Both the position numbers and the translations under genes were made by a program. From Kiloniellaceae bacterium (GTDB lineage: Bacteria; Pseudomonadota; Alphaproteobacteria; Kiloniellales; Kiloniellaceae), in NCBI GenBank assembly GCA_021776195.1, contig JAJFGK010000012.1, positions 82,393 through 146,392 of the forward strand: 64,000 nt of DNA, read 5' to 3'. The notes beneath the pieces were generated by a model. That model made no database searches. It was given only the letters and a program-made list of their open reading frames with translations, and had not been told where the DNA came from. Below, in pieces: positions 26,376 to 34,953 of the stretch (its first letter is position 1; the number at the start of each line of letters is the position of its first letter).

Positions 26376-28490
26376 ATGGCGGACAGCAACACAGTCGGAC
26401 AGCCTGGCGAGGGCCAGGATTTCCTGTCGCGGGCGCAGGTGGCCTTGCGCCGGGGCGACCTTGCCTTGGCGCTTGGCGTCACGACGATTCTCGTTGTCCT
26501 GATTCTGCCCCTGCCGAGCTGGTTGCTCGACGTCGCCCTGGCGATCTCCATTACCTTCGCGGTCGTCATCCTGATGACCGTCCTTTTCATGCAAAAGCCG
26601 CTGGACTTCAGTTCCTTCCCCATGGTGCTGCTGATCACCACCATGATCAGACTGTCCTTGAACCTCGCCTCGACGCGTTTGATCCTGTCCGACGGGCACG
26701 AAGGACCACAGGCCGCGGGTCAGGTGATCCAGGCTTTCGGCACCTTCGTCATGGGCGGCAACTTCGTCATCGGCATCATCATTTTCGCCATTCTGGTGAT
26801 CGTGAACTTCGTCGTCATCACCAAGGGTTCGGGCCGCATCGCCGAGGTCGCCGCGCGCTTCAGCCTGGATGCCCTGCCGGGCAAGCAGATGGCGATCGAC
26901 GCCGACCTCTCGGCCGGTCTGATCGACGAGAAGGATGCCCGTGGCCGCCGTCAAGAGCTGGAGGACGAGAGCAATTTCTTCGGCGCCATGGACGGTGCCG
27001 CGAAGTTCGTCCGCGGCGATGCCATCGCCGGCCTGCTGATCACCTTCATCAACGTGGTGGGCGGGATCATCATCGGTGTCGCGCAGAAAGATCTGAGCTT
27101 CTCGCAGGCCGCCCACACCTACACCCTGCTGACCGTGGGCGACGGCCTGGTGACCCAGATCCCCGCCCTGATCGTCTCGATCGGCGCCGGCCTTCTGGTT
27201 TCCAAGGCAGGAGTCACGGGGTCGGCCGACCAGGCCCTGTTCGGCCAGCTGAGCGGCTATCCCCGGGCGCTCGGCGTGTCGGCCTTCCTGATGCTGAGCT
27301 TAAGCCTACTTCCCGGCATTCCCTTTCTGCCCTTCCTGTTGCTCAGTGCCGTCTCCGGCGGCCTTGCCTACAAGGCCTCCGCCCGTCACGCCCTGGCCGC
27401 TCAAACAGAGGCCGCCGAGATCTCCGCCGATCAGGCGGCGATCACCGCCAAGTCGGAGGAGCCGATTACGGCGGCCCTGCAGATCGATCAGGTCCGCCTC
27501 GAGCTGGGCTATGGGCTGCTGCCCATGATCAATGGCGAGGGCGGTCATCGCCTGACCGACCAGATCAAATCGCTGCGGCACCAGTTGGCCCAGGAGATGG
27601 GCTTCGTGCTGCCTTCGGTGCGCATTCAAGACAATCTGCAACTGCCTCCCAACAGCTATGTCCTGCGCATCAAGGAGGTCGAAGCCGGGCGCGGCGAGCT
27701 TCGCCCCAGCATGCTCTTGATCATGGATCCGCGGGGCGAGAAAATCGCCCTGCCGGGCGAGGAAACCCAAGAGCCGACCTTCGGCCTGGCCGCCATGTGG
27801 TGCGAGGAAAGCAACCGCGAGGAGGCACTGTTCCGTGGCTACACCGTGGTCGATCCGCCGACCGTCATCACCACCCACCTGACCGAGGTTATCAAGGACA
27901 ACACCTCGGAACTGCTGTCCTACGCAGAGACGCAAAAGCTGCTCGACGAGCTGGACGAGGATCAGCAAAAGCTGGTCAGCGACATCGTCCCGACACAGAT
28001 TTCCGTGGGCGGAATCCAGCGCATTCTTCAGAACCTCCTGGGCGAGCGCATCTCGATCCGCGACCTGCCCACCATCTTGGAGGGCGTTTCCGAGGCCTGC
28101 GGCTACACCCGTCACGTCTCGGCCATAACCGAGCACGTCCGGGCCCGGTTGGCGCGCCAGATTTCGAATTCCCAGCTCAATCCGGACGGCATCATTCCCA
28201 TGATCACCCTGTCGCCCGATTGGGAGCAGGCATTCGCGGAGAACCTTGTCGGCGAGGGCGAGGAACGGCAGCTCGCCATGGCGCCCAGCAAGCTGCAGGA
28301 GTTTATTGCCGCCGTGCGCCAGACCTTCGAGCGGCAAGCGATGATTGGCGAGAACCCCATTCTGCTGACCAGTCCCGGCATTCGTCCCTACGTTCGCTCG
28401 ATCGTCGAACGGTTCCGGCCCTCGACCGTGGTGCTCTCGCAAAACGAGATCCACGCCAAGGCCAAGATCAAAACCCTAGGCCAGTTGTAG
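26376..28490 (+). CDS. flhA: Flagellar export gate protein FlhA
   Basis: 704 residues. The N-terminal half has about eight membrane helices with FlhA signatures PLDFSSFPMVLLITTMIRLS, LNLASTRLILSDGH and the FHIPEP-like loop GRIAEVAARFSLDALPGKQM with DADLSAGLIDEKDA. The cytoplasmic C-terminal half binds chaperone-substrate complexes (VTRHVRARLARQIS-like region before SPDWEQAFAENL). It is the core of the export apparatus that exports FlgD, FlgE, FlgK and flagellin. It is 4 nt from flhF. Confidence 0.97.
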   Translation: MADSNTVGQPGEGQDFLSRAQVALRRGDLALALGVTTILVVLILPLPSWLLDVALAISITFAVVILMTVLFMQKPLDFSSFPMVLLITTMIRLSLNLASTRLILSDGHEGPQAAGQVIQAFGTFVMGGNFVIGIIIFAILVIVNFVVITKGSGRIAEVAARFSLDALPGKQMAIDADLSAGLIDEKDARGRRQELEDESNFFGAMDGAAKFVRGDAIAGLLITFINVVGGIIIGVAQKDLSFSQAAHTYTLLTVGDGLVTQIPALIVSIGAGLLVSKAGVTGSADQALFGQLSGYPRALGVSAFLMLSLSLLPGIPFLPFLLLSAVSGGLAYKASARHALAAQTEAAEISADQAAITAKSEEPITAALQIDQVRLELGYGLLPMINGEGGHRLTDQIKSLRHQLAQEMGFVLPSVRIQDNLQLPPNSYVLRIKEVEAGRGELRPSMLLIMDPRGEKIALPGEETQEPTFGLAAMWCEESNREEALFRGYTVVDPPTVITTHLTEVIKDNTSELLSYAETQKLLDELDEDQQKLVSDIVPTQISVGGIQRILQNLLGERISIRDLPTILEGVSEACGYTRHVSAITEHVRARLARQISNSQLNPDGIIPMITLSPDWEQAFAENLVGEGEERQLAMAPSKLQEFIAAVRQTFERQAMIGENPILLTSPGIRPYVRSIVERFRPSTVVLSQNEIHAKAKIKTLGQL

Positions 28491-28494
28491 ACCG

Positions 28495-29472
28495 ATGCGC
28501 CTGAGACAATTCCATGCCCAGAGCGTCCCCGAGGCCATGCAGAAGGTTCGCGAGAGCTTGGGCGAGGACGCCATCATCCTGGCCACCCGGGACGACCCAG
28601 ACGGTGGGGTGAGCGTCACGGCGGCCCTGGAAGACGAGGCCCTGGAGGAGTTCTCCTTCGCCGACGATCAGCCCGATCTTGGCTCGGTCGACATCATCGC
28701 CGAGGCCCTGGCCTATCATAAGGTGCCTAAGAACCTGAGCGAGCGGCTGCTGCAGGAGTCCAGCGATCGCGTGCGATCCTCCTGGAGGGAGGCCTTTCAG
28801 GAGGCCCTCGGCGCGATTTTCCGCTTCGGCGATCACGATATCGCCCAGATCGACCGGCCCATCCTGCTGCTCGGAACCCCAGGGGTCGGCCGCAGCGCCG
28901 CCGCGGCGCGCCTGGCCCTGCGATACCGTCTGGCCGGCCAGCCTTGCCGAATCGTCACGTTGGATGGCGAGAAGGCCGGCGGTCTGGCGCAGATAACGAC
29001 CTTCGCCAAAGCCCTCTCGGTGGATCTGGCCGTCGCCGACAGCGCCGAAGAGCTGGCGCGCCGTGTCGCCGACAGCGGACCCGACTGTCAGCTGGTGATC
29101 GATGCGCCCGGGTGCAACCCGCTCGACGAAGCCGCTCTCGCTCGTCTCGGCGAAATGCTCGAGGCCGCCAAGGCAAAGGCCGTGACCGTGCTGAGCGCCG
29201 GTGGCGACACCGCGGAATCGGCGGAGACGGCGCTCGCGTTCGCCAGTCTCGGCACCGAGAGTGTGATCACCACGAAACTCGACCTGGCGCGGCGCTACGG
29301 CGGGCTCCTCAGCGCGGCCTTCGTGGGCGGCATCGCCCTTGCCGCCTGGAGCCGGTCTGGCTCGCTCGGCACCCCTCTGGCCCCCTACAGCAGTGCGACG
29401 CTGACCGATCTCCTCCTGCCCGAGATCGAAGACAGCGCGCCGGAGTTTGATTTGAGGAAGACCGTATCATGA
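28495..29472 (+). CDS. flhF: FlhF-like SRP-family GTPase with altered P-loop
   Basis: 325 residues. The N-terminus MRLRQFHAQSVPEAMQKVRE and GEDAIILATRD match the FlhF B-domain start, and the C-terminal NG domain keeps the fold: ITTFAKALSVDLAVADSAEE and VITTKLDLARRYGGLLSAAF. However the P-loop reads GTPGVGRS (127-134), with Arg133 instead of the catalytic-site Lys, and the G3 motif DTAG is replaced by DAPG. GTP binding may be weak or lost. FlhF normally marks the pole for flagellar assembly with FlhG/FleN, which is encoded next with a 4-nt overlap. Confidence 0.82.
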   Translation: MRLRQFHAQSVPEAMQKVRESLGEDAIILATRDDPDGGVSVTAALEDEALEEFSFADDQPDLGSVDIIAEALAYHKVPKNLSERLLQESSDRVRSSWREAFQEALGAIFRFGDHDIAQIDRPILLLGTPGVGRSAAAARLALRYRLAGQPCRIVTLDGEKAGGLAQITTFAKALSVDLAVADSAEELARRVADSGPDCQLVIDAPGCNPLDEAALARLGEMLEAAKAKAVTVLSAGGDTAESAETALAFASLGTESVITTKLDLARRYGGLLSAAFVGGIALAAWSRSGSLGTPLAPYSSATLTDLLLPEIEDSAPEFDLRKTVS

Positions 29473-30251
29473 GCTCAGCCACTCATCGGGCCACTGGGCC
29501 TTTACCGGACCCGCTGCGCGACAAGATCATCGCCGTGGCTTCCGGGAAGGGCGGTGTCGGCAAGACTTGGCTGTCGATCTCCCTGGCCCATGGACTGGCC
29601 CTCGCCGGCCAGCGAATTCTGCTGTTCGACGGCGACATCGGCCTGGCCAATATCGATATTCAGCTCGGCCTCGAGCCAACCCAGGATCTCGGCGCCGTGG
29701 TCGAGGGGCGCAGCAGCCTGAAAGAGGTCGTCCTGCGCTATCAGCGCGGCGGTTTCGACGTGATTGCCGGCCGCTCGGGGTCGGGCAGCCTGTCCAGCCT
29801 GCCGCTCACCAGGCTGCGCGATCTGGTCGGCGATCTGAAACGGCTCGCCGGGGGATACGACCGCGTGATCCTCGACCTCGGAGCGGGGATCGAGCAGACC
29901 GTCCGCTTCCTTGCCGCGCAGGCCGGGACCTGCCTGGTGATCACCAACGACGAACCAACCGCGCTGACCGATGCCTATGCCTTCATCAAACTCACCAGCA
30001 AGATGGGGGCAGCCTGCGATTTGCGGATCCTGGTCAACATGGCCCAGTCCCAGCGCGAGGGCGAGCGGACCTACATGACCCTGCGCAAGGCTTGCGAGTC
30101 CTTTCTCGGTCTGACGCCGTCGCTGGCCGGCGTGCTGCTGCGCGATCCCAAGGTGCGCGAGGCGATCCGCCATCAGGTGCCGATCCTCACCCGCCATCCG
30201 ACTTCGAACATCGCCAAGGAGATAGAAAGTCTCGCCAAGACGCTTCGCTGA
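29469..30251 (+). CDS. fleN: MinD/ParA-type ATPase FleN (FlhG)
   Basis: 260 residues. Deviant Walker A GKGGVGKT (26-33), FDGDIGLANIDIQLGLEP (Walker A' Asp and switch I) and VILDLGAGIEQTVRF (Walker B). The C-terminal amphipathic helix IAKEIESLAKTLR resembles the membrane-targeting sequence of FleN/MinD. It limits flagellar number and partners FlhF. The last 4 nt of flhF overlap its start. Confidence 0.92.
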   Translation: MSSATHRATGPLPDPLRDKIIAVASGKGGVGKTWLSISLAHGLALAGQRILLFDGDIGLANIDIQLGLEPTQDLGAVVEGRSSLKEVVLRYQRGGFDVIAGRSGSGSLSSLPLTRLRDLVGDLKRLAGGYDRVILDLGAGIEQTVRFLAAQAGTCLVITNDEPTALTDAYAFIKLTSKMGAACDLRILVNMAQSQREGERTYMTLRKACESFLGLTPSLAGVLLRDPKVREAIRHQVPILTRHPTSNIAKEIESLAKTLR

Positions 30252-30319
30252 AAGCGTCCAAAAAAACATCGGGGGAGCCAGGAGAGATAAGGACATGCGG
30301 CTGCAAGGCAGCCGCGTGA

Positions 30320-32188
30320 ATGACCCGATCGATGAATGACGTAGTGATCAAATCGACTGGCCCCGCCCCGGCACACAGCACCCCGTCTTTGGGTGCCAGC
30401 GGGAAGATCAGCGATCCGCCGCCGGCCCTGGTCCGTGCCGAGCCAGGTCATATCGTTCGCGGCAGTGTGATAGGTGCCGATGAACGCGGAGCGGTCTTGA
30501 TCCGCAGCGACAGCGGCACCTTCAAACTTTCCAGTCCCCATCCGCCTCCCCTCGGCAGCCAGGTCACTTTACAGGTCCGCCAATCCGGACCTGCACTGCA
30601 GGTCCTGATCCTGCGGGTTGAAGGCGGCACGCCCTCGGGAGAGCCCGGGCCCACCGCCAAGACCACGGCTTTGCCCGGGCCGACAGTCACCGGGCCGACC
30701 GCCACCGGGCCGACCGCCCCTGGACTGGCGCCGATCAAGGATCTGCTGCAGATCAATCAACGGGTCGCCGCCGTGCTGCAGGTCCCGCCGTCCAATCGAA
30801 GCGCCCTGCCGGTCAGCCTGCAGGATCTCGGTGCCGGCCAGACCTTGCAGCTGCGGATCGTCGGCATCGGCGTGGCCAGTGCGGCGGCCGCGCCGGCGGT
30901 CCTGTCAGCCCCTGCCGGGCACGGCGCCAAGGCCATCAAAGCCGCGGCCCAACCGGCGGCAAATCCTGCTGTGTCCGGACCGCTGGCGGCAGGTGCGAAG
31001 GTCGCCAACGCGGTGGAACAGGCCGGCCCGCAAGCTGTCCTCGCACAGCGCGGGGCAGCCCAGCCCCTGCCCGGTCCTGGGCCGCTCGCGGCGGCCACGG
31101 TCGTGGCGCCGGTCAGCGGGGGGCCAAGCGCTCGGAACGCTCTGGCTCCTGTCGTCGGTGCAGGCCAATCGAGCGGCCCCCCGCAAGGCGCCTCTTCCCC
31201 TGTTTCCACCGCCGCGTCACGGCCCACCGGCGTTCCAGCAGGACTGCCTGGCGGGCCAACCCCGGGCACCGATCAGAGGCCCGGTCCGATCCCATCGCCT
31301 GCACTGGCCGGCCCAGCCGGCCCCCTGCGCTTCACCGCCTCGGTGACCCACAGCGACCTGCGTGGCCTGCCGGTTCTGCAGAGCCCGGTCGGCACGCTGC
31401 AGCTCGAACTGCCGATCCCCCTGCCCCGGGGCGCTTCCCTGGCCTTCGAGGTACTGCCATCCAGCCTTGCTGCCTTGACGGCGGGAACGCCGGTCTCGGG
31501 CAGCACCCAACCATGGCCGGGGATGCACGAGCTGGCCGGCCTGGTGGCCGGCGACCCGGGCCTGCGCGCCCTGGCGGAGCTTTTCCTGCCGCAGGTCGGC
31601 GGCCGTCTGGCGGCGGGTATCCTCGTGTTCTTGACGACCCTGCGCGGCGGCCGCGTCGACGGCTGGCTCGGTGCGCAGCTACCGGCGATCCGGGCCCTGA
31701 AGGACGGCCGCCTGCTGGACAAACTGGGAGAAGACTTCACCCGCCTGTCGCGCAGCGTCGAGGGCAGCGGCGGGGAATGGCGTATGCACTTCATCCCGGT
31801 TCTGGGCGATGCGCGGCTCGAACAGTTGCGGCTCTTCCTGCGAAGGCCCGACCGCGACCGAGACCAGGCGGCGGAGGGTCAAGACGAGCCCGCCGGCCGC
31901 GCCAATCGGTTTGTGATCGAGGCGGCGCTCAAACGCCTCGGTGTTCTGCAGCTCGACGGCCTGGTCCTGGCGGACAAAAATCGCTTCGACCTGGTGCTGC
32001 GCAGCGACCGCACGCTCTCCGCCCAGGCCCGTCAAAAAATCCGCGCCCTGTTCCAAGACAGCAGCCGCGCGGCCGGACTGACGGGCGAGATCGCGTTTCA
32101 CGGCGGCGATGCCCAATCCCTGCTTCGGTTTGACGCGGCGGGCCCGGTGCCAACCCGGGGGGATACGGGGTTGGCCCAAAGGGCTTAA
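30320..32188 (+). CDS. FliK-like hook-length-control domain protein
   Basis: 622 residues, with Ala/Pro/Gly-rich central low complexity (about 100-330) and conserved parts at both ends. N-terminal VRGSVIGADERGAVLIRSDS and TFKLSSPHPPPLGSQVTLQV form a beta-rich segment. The C-terminal RFVIEAALKRLGVLQLDGLV and RFDLVLRSDRTLSAQARQKI resemble a FliK_C-type domain, with an R-F-x-[IV]-E pattern before it. It is not a FliK duplicate by eye. Adjacent to fleN; probably an accessory flagellar protein, perhaps involved in export or hook length. An ATG at 30332 is an alternative start. Confidence 0.6.
   Translation: MTRSMNDVVIKSTGPAPAHSTPSLGASGKISDPPPALVRAEPGHIVRGSVIGADERGAVLIRSDSGTFKLSSPHPPPLGSQVTLQVRQSGPALQVLILRVEGGTPSGEPGPTAKTTALPGPTVTGPTATGPTAPGLAPIKDLLQINQRVAAVLQVPPSNRSALPVSLQDLGAGQTLQLRIVGIGVASAAAAPAVLSAPAGHGAKAIKAAAQPAANPAVSGPLAAGAKVANAVEQAGPQAVLAQRGAAQPLPGPGPLAAATVVAPVSGGPSARNALAPVVGAGQSSGPPQGASSPVSTAASRPTGVPAGLPGGPTPGTDQRPGPIPSPALAGPAGPLRFTASVTHSDLRGLPVLQSPVGTLQLELPIPLPRGASLAFEVLPSSLAALTAGTPVSGSTQPWPGMHELAGLVAGDPGLRALAELFLPQVGGRLAAGILVFLTTLRGGRVDGWLGAQLPAIRALKDGRLLDKLGEDFTRLSRSVEGSGGEWRMHFIPVLGDARLEQLRLFLRRPDRDRDQAAEGQDEPAGRANRFVIEAALKRLGVLQLDGLVLADKNRFDLVLRSDRTLSAQARQKIRALFQDSSRAAGLTGEIAFHGGDAQSLLRFDAAGPVPTRGDTGLAQRA
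30675..30719 (+). repeat. Three 15-bp tandem repeats in the FliK-like gene
   Basis: Three consecutive 15-bp units beginning CCGGGCCGAC encode a PTVTGPTATGPTAPG-like stretch in the low-complexity region. They keep the reading frame. Confidence 0.7.
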
Positions 32189-32385
32189 CGCCTTTCTTTG
32201 CGGTTCAAACGTCTCCCGGGAAGCGGGATTCTCCTCGCGGTCTGCGCGAAATCTTGCTATCCTACCATCTCAAGAGGCGAGAAAGCATCGGATAACGATC
32301 TTGGGCCAGCTCTCTTGGGGAAGTGGGCCGCAACGTCGGCAAAGGCAGACAGTAAGTATCGATCTGCCTGGGGAGAGATTTGGTG

Positions 32386-34314
32386 ATGGGTGTCTGCCAA
32401 CGCGGGCGGTCGCGTAAGGACTGTGCCGAAAAAGTCTGCAAGCCGCCGGGCTGGTTGACCTCCGCCATGGTGCTGAGCTTGGCCCTGTTGCTGGTCATGG
32501 CAGGGCCGCGGACGGCCCAGGCCGACCCCAAGATTGCGCTGGTGATCGGGAACAGCGCCTACCAACAGGCCGCGCCGCTGACGAACGCCGACAACGATGG
32601 CCGCGCCATGGCGGCAAAGCTGCGCGAGCTCGGATTCGAGGTCATCGAGGGTATCGACCTGACCCACGATCAAATGGTCTCCAAGATCCGCCAGCTGGCC
32701 CGCCGGTTGCCCGGCATCAAGACCGCGGTCTTTTTCTACGCCGGACACGGCATGCAGGTCGCGGGCGAGAACTTTCTTGTGCCGGTGGACGCCAACCTGG
32801 AACAGGAAGCCGACCTCGCCTTCGAGACCATCAAGGTGCAAACGATCCTCGATATCATGGAGGCCGAGCGGCGCACCAATATCGTGTTTCTCGACGCCTG
32901 CCGCGACAATCCCATGGCCCAGTCCCTTTCCCGCTCCCTGTCGAAAAGCCGCTCGACGGCCTACGGCAAGGGTCTCGCCCAGTTGAACGCCGGACTGGGA
33001 ACGCTCATCACCTATTCCACCCAGCCCAACAATGTGGCCCTGGACGGCGACCCGGCGGCGACCAACAGCCCCTTCACCGCCGCGCTCCTGAGCCACATCG
33101 GGGCGCCGGGCCTGGAGATACGCCAAGCGATCACGCGAGTCCGGCAGGACGTTGTCGCCGAGACCAACGGACGCCAGGTCCCCTGGGACCATTCGTCGCT
33201 GCTTGGGGACTTCTATTTCGGGCCCGAGGAGACAGTCGAGCTCGCCGCACTGACCGACAAAGCCGAGAGCGCCGCACCGGCGCCGGCCGCCACGCCTGCC
33301 CCAGCCAACACCGGCTTCGAGGTCGAGTACTGGAAAACCATCCAAAGGATCGAAAAGCCGGATCACAAAGCCTCAGCTCTCAAGAGCTATCTCAAGCGCT
33401 ATCCGAATGGCAGCTTCACCGATTTGGCCCGCATGGAGCTGGGCGCCATCACCGACCGCTCCATCTCCAGGCAGGAGCCTGCGGTACCGCTAGAGCCGCT
33501 TGACGAGATCATGGTTCTGGCGCGCAACGCCAACATCCGCTCGGGTCCCTCGACGGACCACCCCAAGGTCGCAACGCTCCGGGCCGGCAACGAGGTGGTG
33601 GTCGTGGGCCGCGTGACGGAGGCCAACTGGTACAAACTCACCCATCCGCGCCACGGCGAAGCCTTTGTCTTCGGTGAACTGCTGATGTCGCAAGAGGATT
33701 GGGCCGTTCAGCAGGCGGCCAAGGCCAACGATCGGTCCCAGGTCGCCACTGCAGCGCCAACAGCAACGAGCGGCAACGGTCAAGGACGCAGCACCGGATC
33801 ATCGGGCATGGTTCGCGTGCGCAATCTGGCCGGCTCCCCGATCGACCCCGGAGTTGTCGAGATGATCAGCGAGGGCCTGCACAGCCGGATCGGTACCAGC
33901 GGAATGGCCAAGCTCCAGTCGGCGACAATCGATATTGTCAGCGCCCGCGTGGAGAAGTCGGCCAACCCCGAGTATCAAGGCGCGCAGATCGCGAAGTCGC
34001 TGTTCGGCGGACTGATCCCCAACATTGGGATCTCGGAGTTCAACCTGTCCTACAAGGCCGAAGTCCGCGTCAAACTCGTCGCCAAGGACGGCCGCCAGTG
34101 GCAAGACAGCAGCAAGCGAGAGCGTCTCGACGACAGCGATCAGGTCAACGGCGGAATTTTCGTCCAGACGCTGCTCGAGGCGGCCGAAGATGCCGGCGAG
34201 CGCGCGTCCTTGCGGATGGTCGGCGGCGCACCGCCTGTCGTGGTGAAAGAGGCCGGCGCGGCGCCGTCCGGCAATTCGAGCAATGGGATTGCCGGCAAGG
34301 TCACCAACAAATGA
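32386..34314 (+). CDS. Caspase-fold (peptidase C14) protein with SH3 domain and unknown C-terminal domain
   Basis: About 642 residues from the ATG at 32386, chosen because GGGGAGAGA lies 7 nt upstream; TTG and GTG codons precede it in frame. A basic leader and hydrophobic segment (about 27-40) end in a TAQA signal-cleavage site. The caspase domain follows, with His121 in YAGHGMQ and Cys172 in LDACRDNP (both catalytic), and NADNDGRAMAAKLRELGFEV. A bacterial SH3 domain covers about 380-440 (NIRSGPSTDHPKVATLRAGN). The last 170 residues (from VRVRNLAGSPIDPG) are of unknown type. It is probably a periplasmic or lipoprotein-associated protein; substrate unknown. Confidence 0.85.
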   Translation: MGVCQRGRSRKDCAEKVCKPPGWLTSAMVLSLALLLVMAGPRTAQADPKIALVIGNSAYQQAAPLTNADNDGRAMAAKLRELGFEVIEGIDLTHDQMVSKIRQLARRLPGIKTAVFFYAGHGMQVAGENFLVPVDANLEQEADLAFETIKVQTILDIMEAERRTNIVFLDACRDNPMAQSLSRSLSKSRSTAYGKGLAQLNAGLGTLITYSTQPNNVALDGDPAATNSPFTAALLSHIGAPGLEIRQAITRVRQDVVAETNGRQVPWDHSSLLGDFYFGPEETVELAALTDKAESAAPAPAATPAPANTGFEVEYWKTIQRIEKPDHKASALKSYLKRYPNGSFTDLARMELGAITDRSISRQEPAVPLEPLDEIMVLARNANIRSGPSTDHPKVATLRAGNEVVVVGRVTEANWYKLTHPRHGEAFVFGELLMSQEDWAVQQAAKANDRSQVATAAPTATSGNGQGRSTGSSGMVRVRNLAGSPIDPGVVEMISEGLHSRIGTSGMAKLQSATIDIVSARVEKSANPEYQGAQIAKSLFGGLIPNIGISEFNLSYKAEVRVKLVAKDGRQWQDSSKRERLDDSDQVNGGIFVQTLLEAAEDAGERASLRMVGGAPPVVVKEAGAAPSGNSSNGIAGKVTNK

Positions 34315-34472
34315 CCTCCGCCGCCCTGGTACGTGGTCCCGGCCAGATCACCGCTCTCTAGAGTCTGTTTACGATTGCCGCCCGGGAAGCTTCGTTCCCT
34401 AACCCGGCTCGGCCCAAATCTTTGATTGTGGGGAAAGTCGCGGCCGGGATGACCGCCATTTGTCTAGGGACG

Positions 34473-34892
34473 CTAGCGCGTGGCCCGGCGTCTATAGGCC
34501 TGGAGCGCCCGTTCGTCGGCATCGTTTTGATCGCGTCTCTGCCGCTGCCGCAAAACCTTCTGATCCTGGTTCGCCTTGGCCGTTTCATAGCGCTTGAAGT
34601 CTTGATAGGCCTCAGCGACCTCGTTTCGGGCATCCTCCACCGACCGCTCCAACTCGGCAATCGAGCTCAGCAAATTCTTGCGCCGATCGAGAACCGAGGC
34701 GATGTAGGCAGGATAGCTGACGGCCATTTCAGGATTGGCACTGGCCGCCTGACCCTCGCGCTCCATGGCACTCTCGATGGACCGCATATCCTGCTGCATG
34801 CGGTCCTGAAGACGCTCGAGCCCGACCAGCTTGTTACGCTTTTCATCCAGTACCCAGCGATGCAGGCGGATGAGACTTTCCAACGAACTCAC
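34473..34892 (-). CDS. fliJ: Flagellar protein FliJ
   Basis: 139 residues from a GTG start. It is almost entirely alpha-helical with a heptad-like coiled coil (LIRLHRWVLDEKRNKLVGLE and RNEVAEAYQDFKRYETAKAN) as in FliJ, which stimulates the FliI ATPase and recycles chaperones. It lies 61 nt downstream of fliI on the same strand. Primary sequence is poorly conserved in this family, so the name relies on length, structure and position. Confidence 0.8.
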   Translation of the reverse strand: MSSLESLIRLHRWVLDEKRNKLVGLERLQDRMQQDMRSIESAMEREGQAASANPEMAVSYPAYIASVLDRRKNLLSSIAELERSVEDARNEVAEAYQDFKRYETAKANQDQKVLRQRQRRDQNDADERALQAYRRRATR

Positions 34893-34953
34893 GGCTTAGC
34901 GACTCCTCGAGTCATACAAAAAAACTGTGCCCACCCAGGGACGCCCCACTCGC

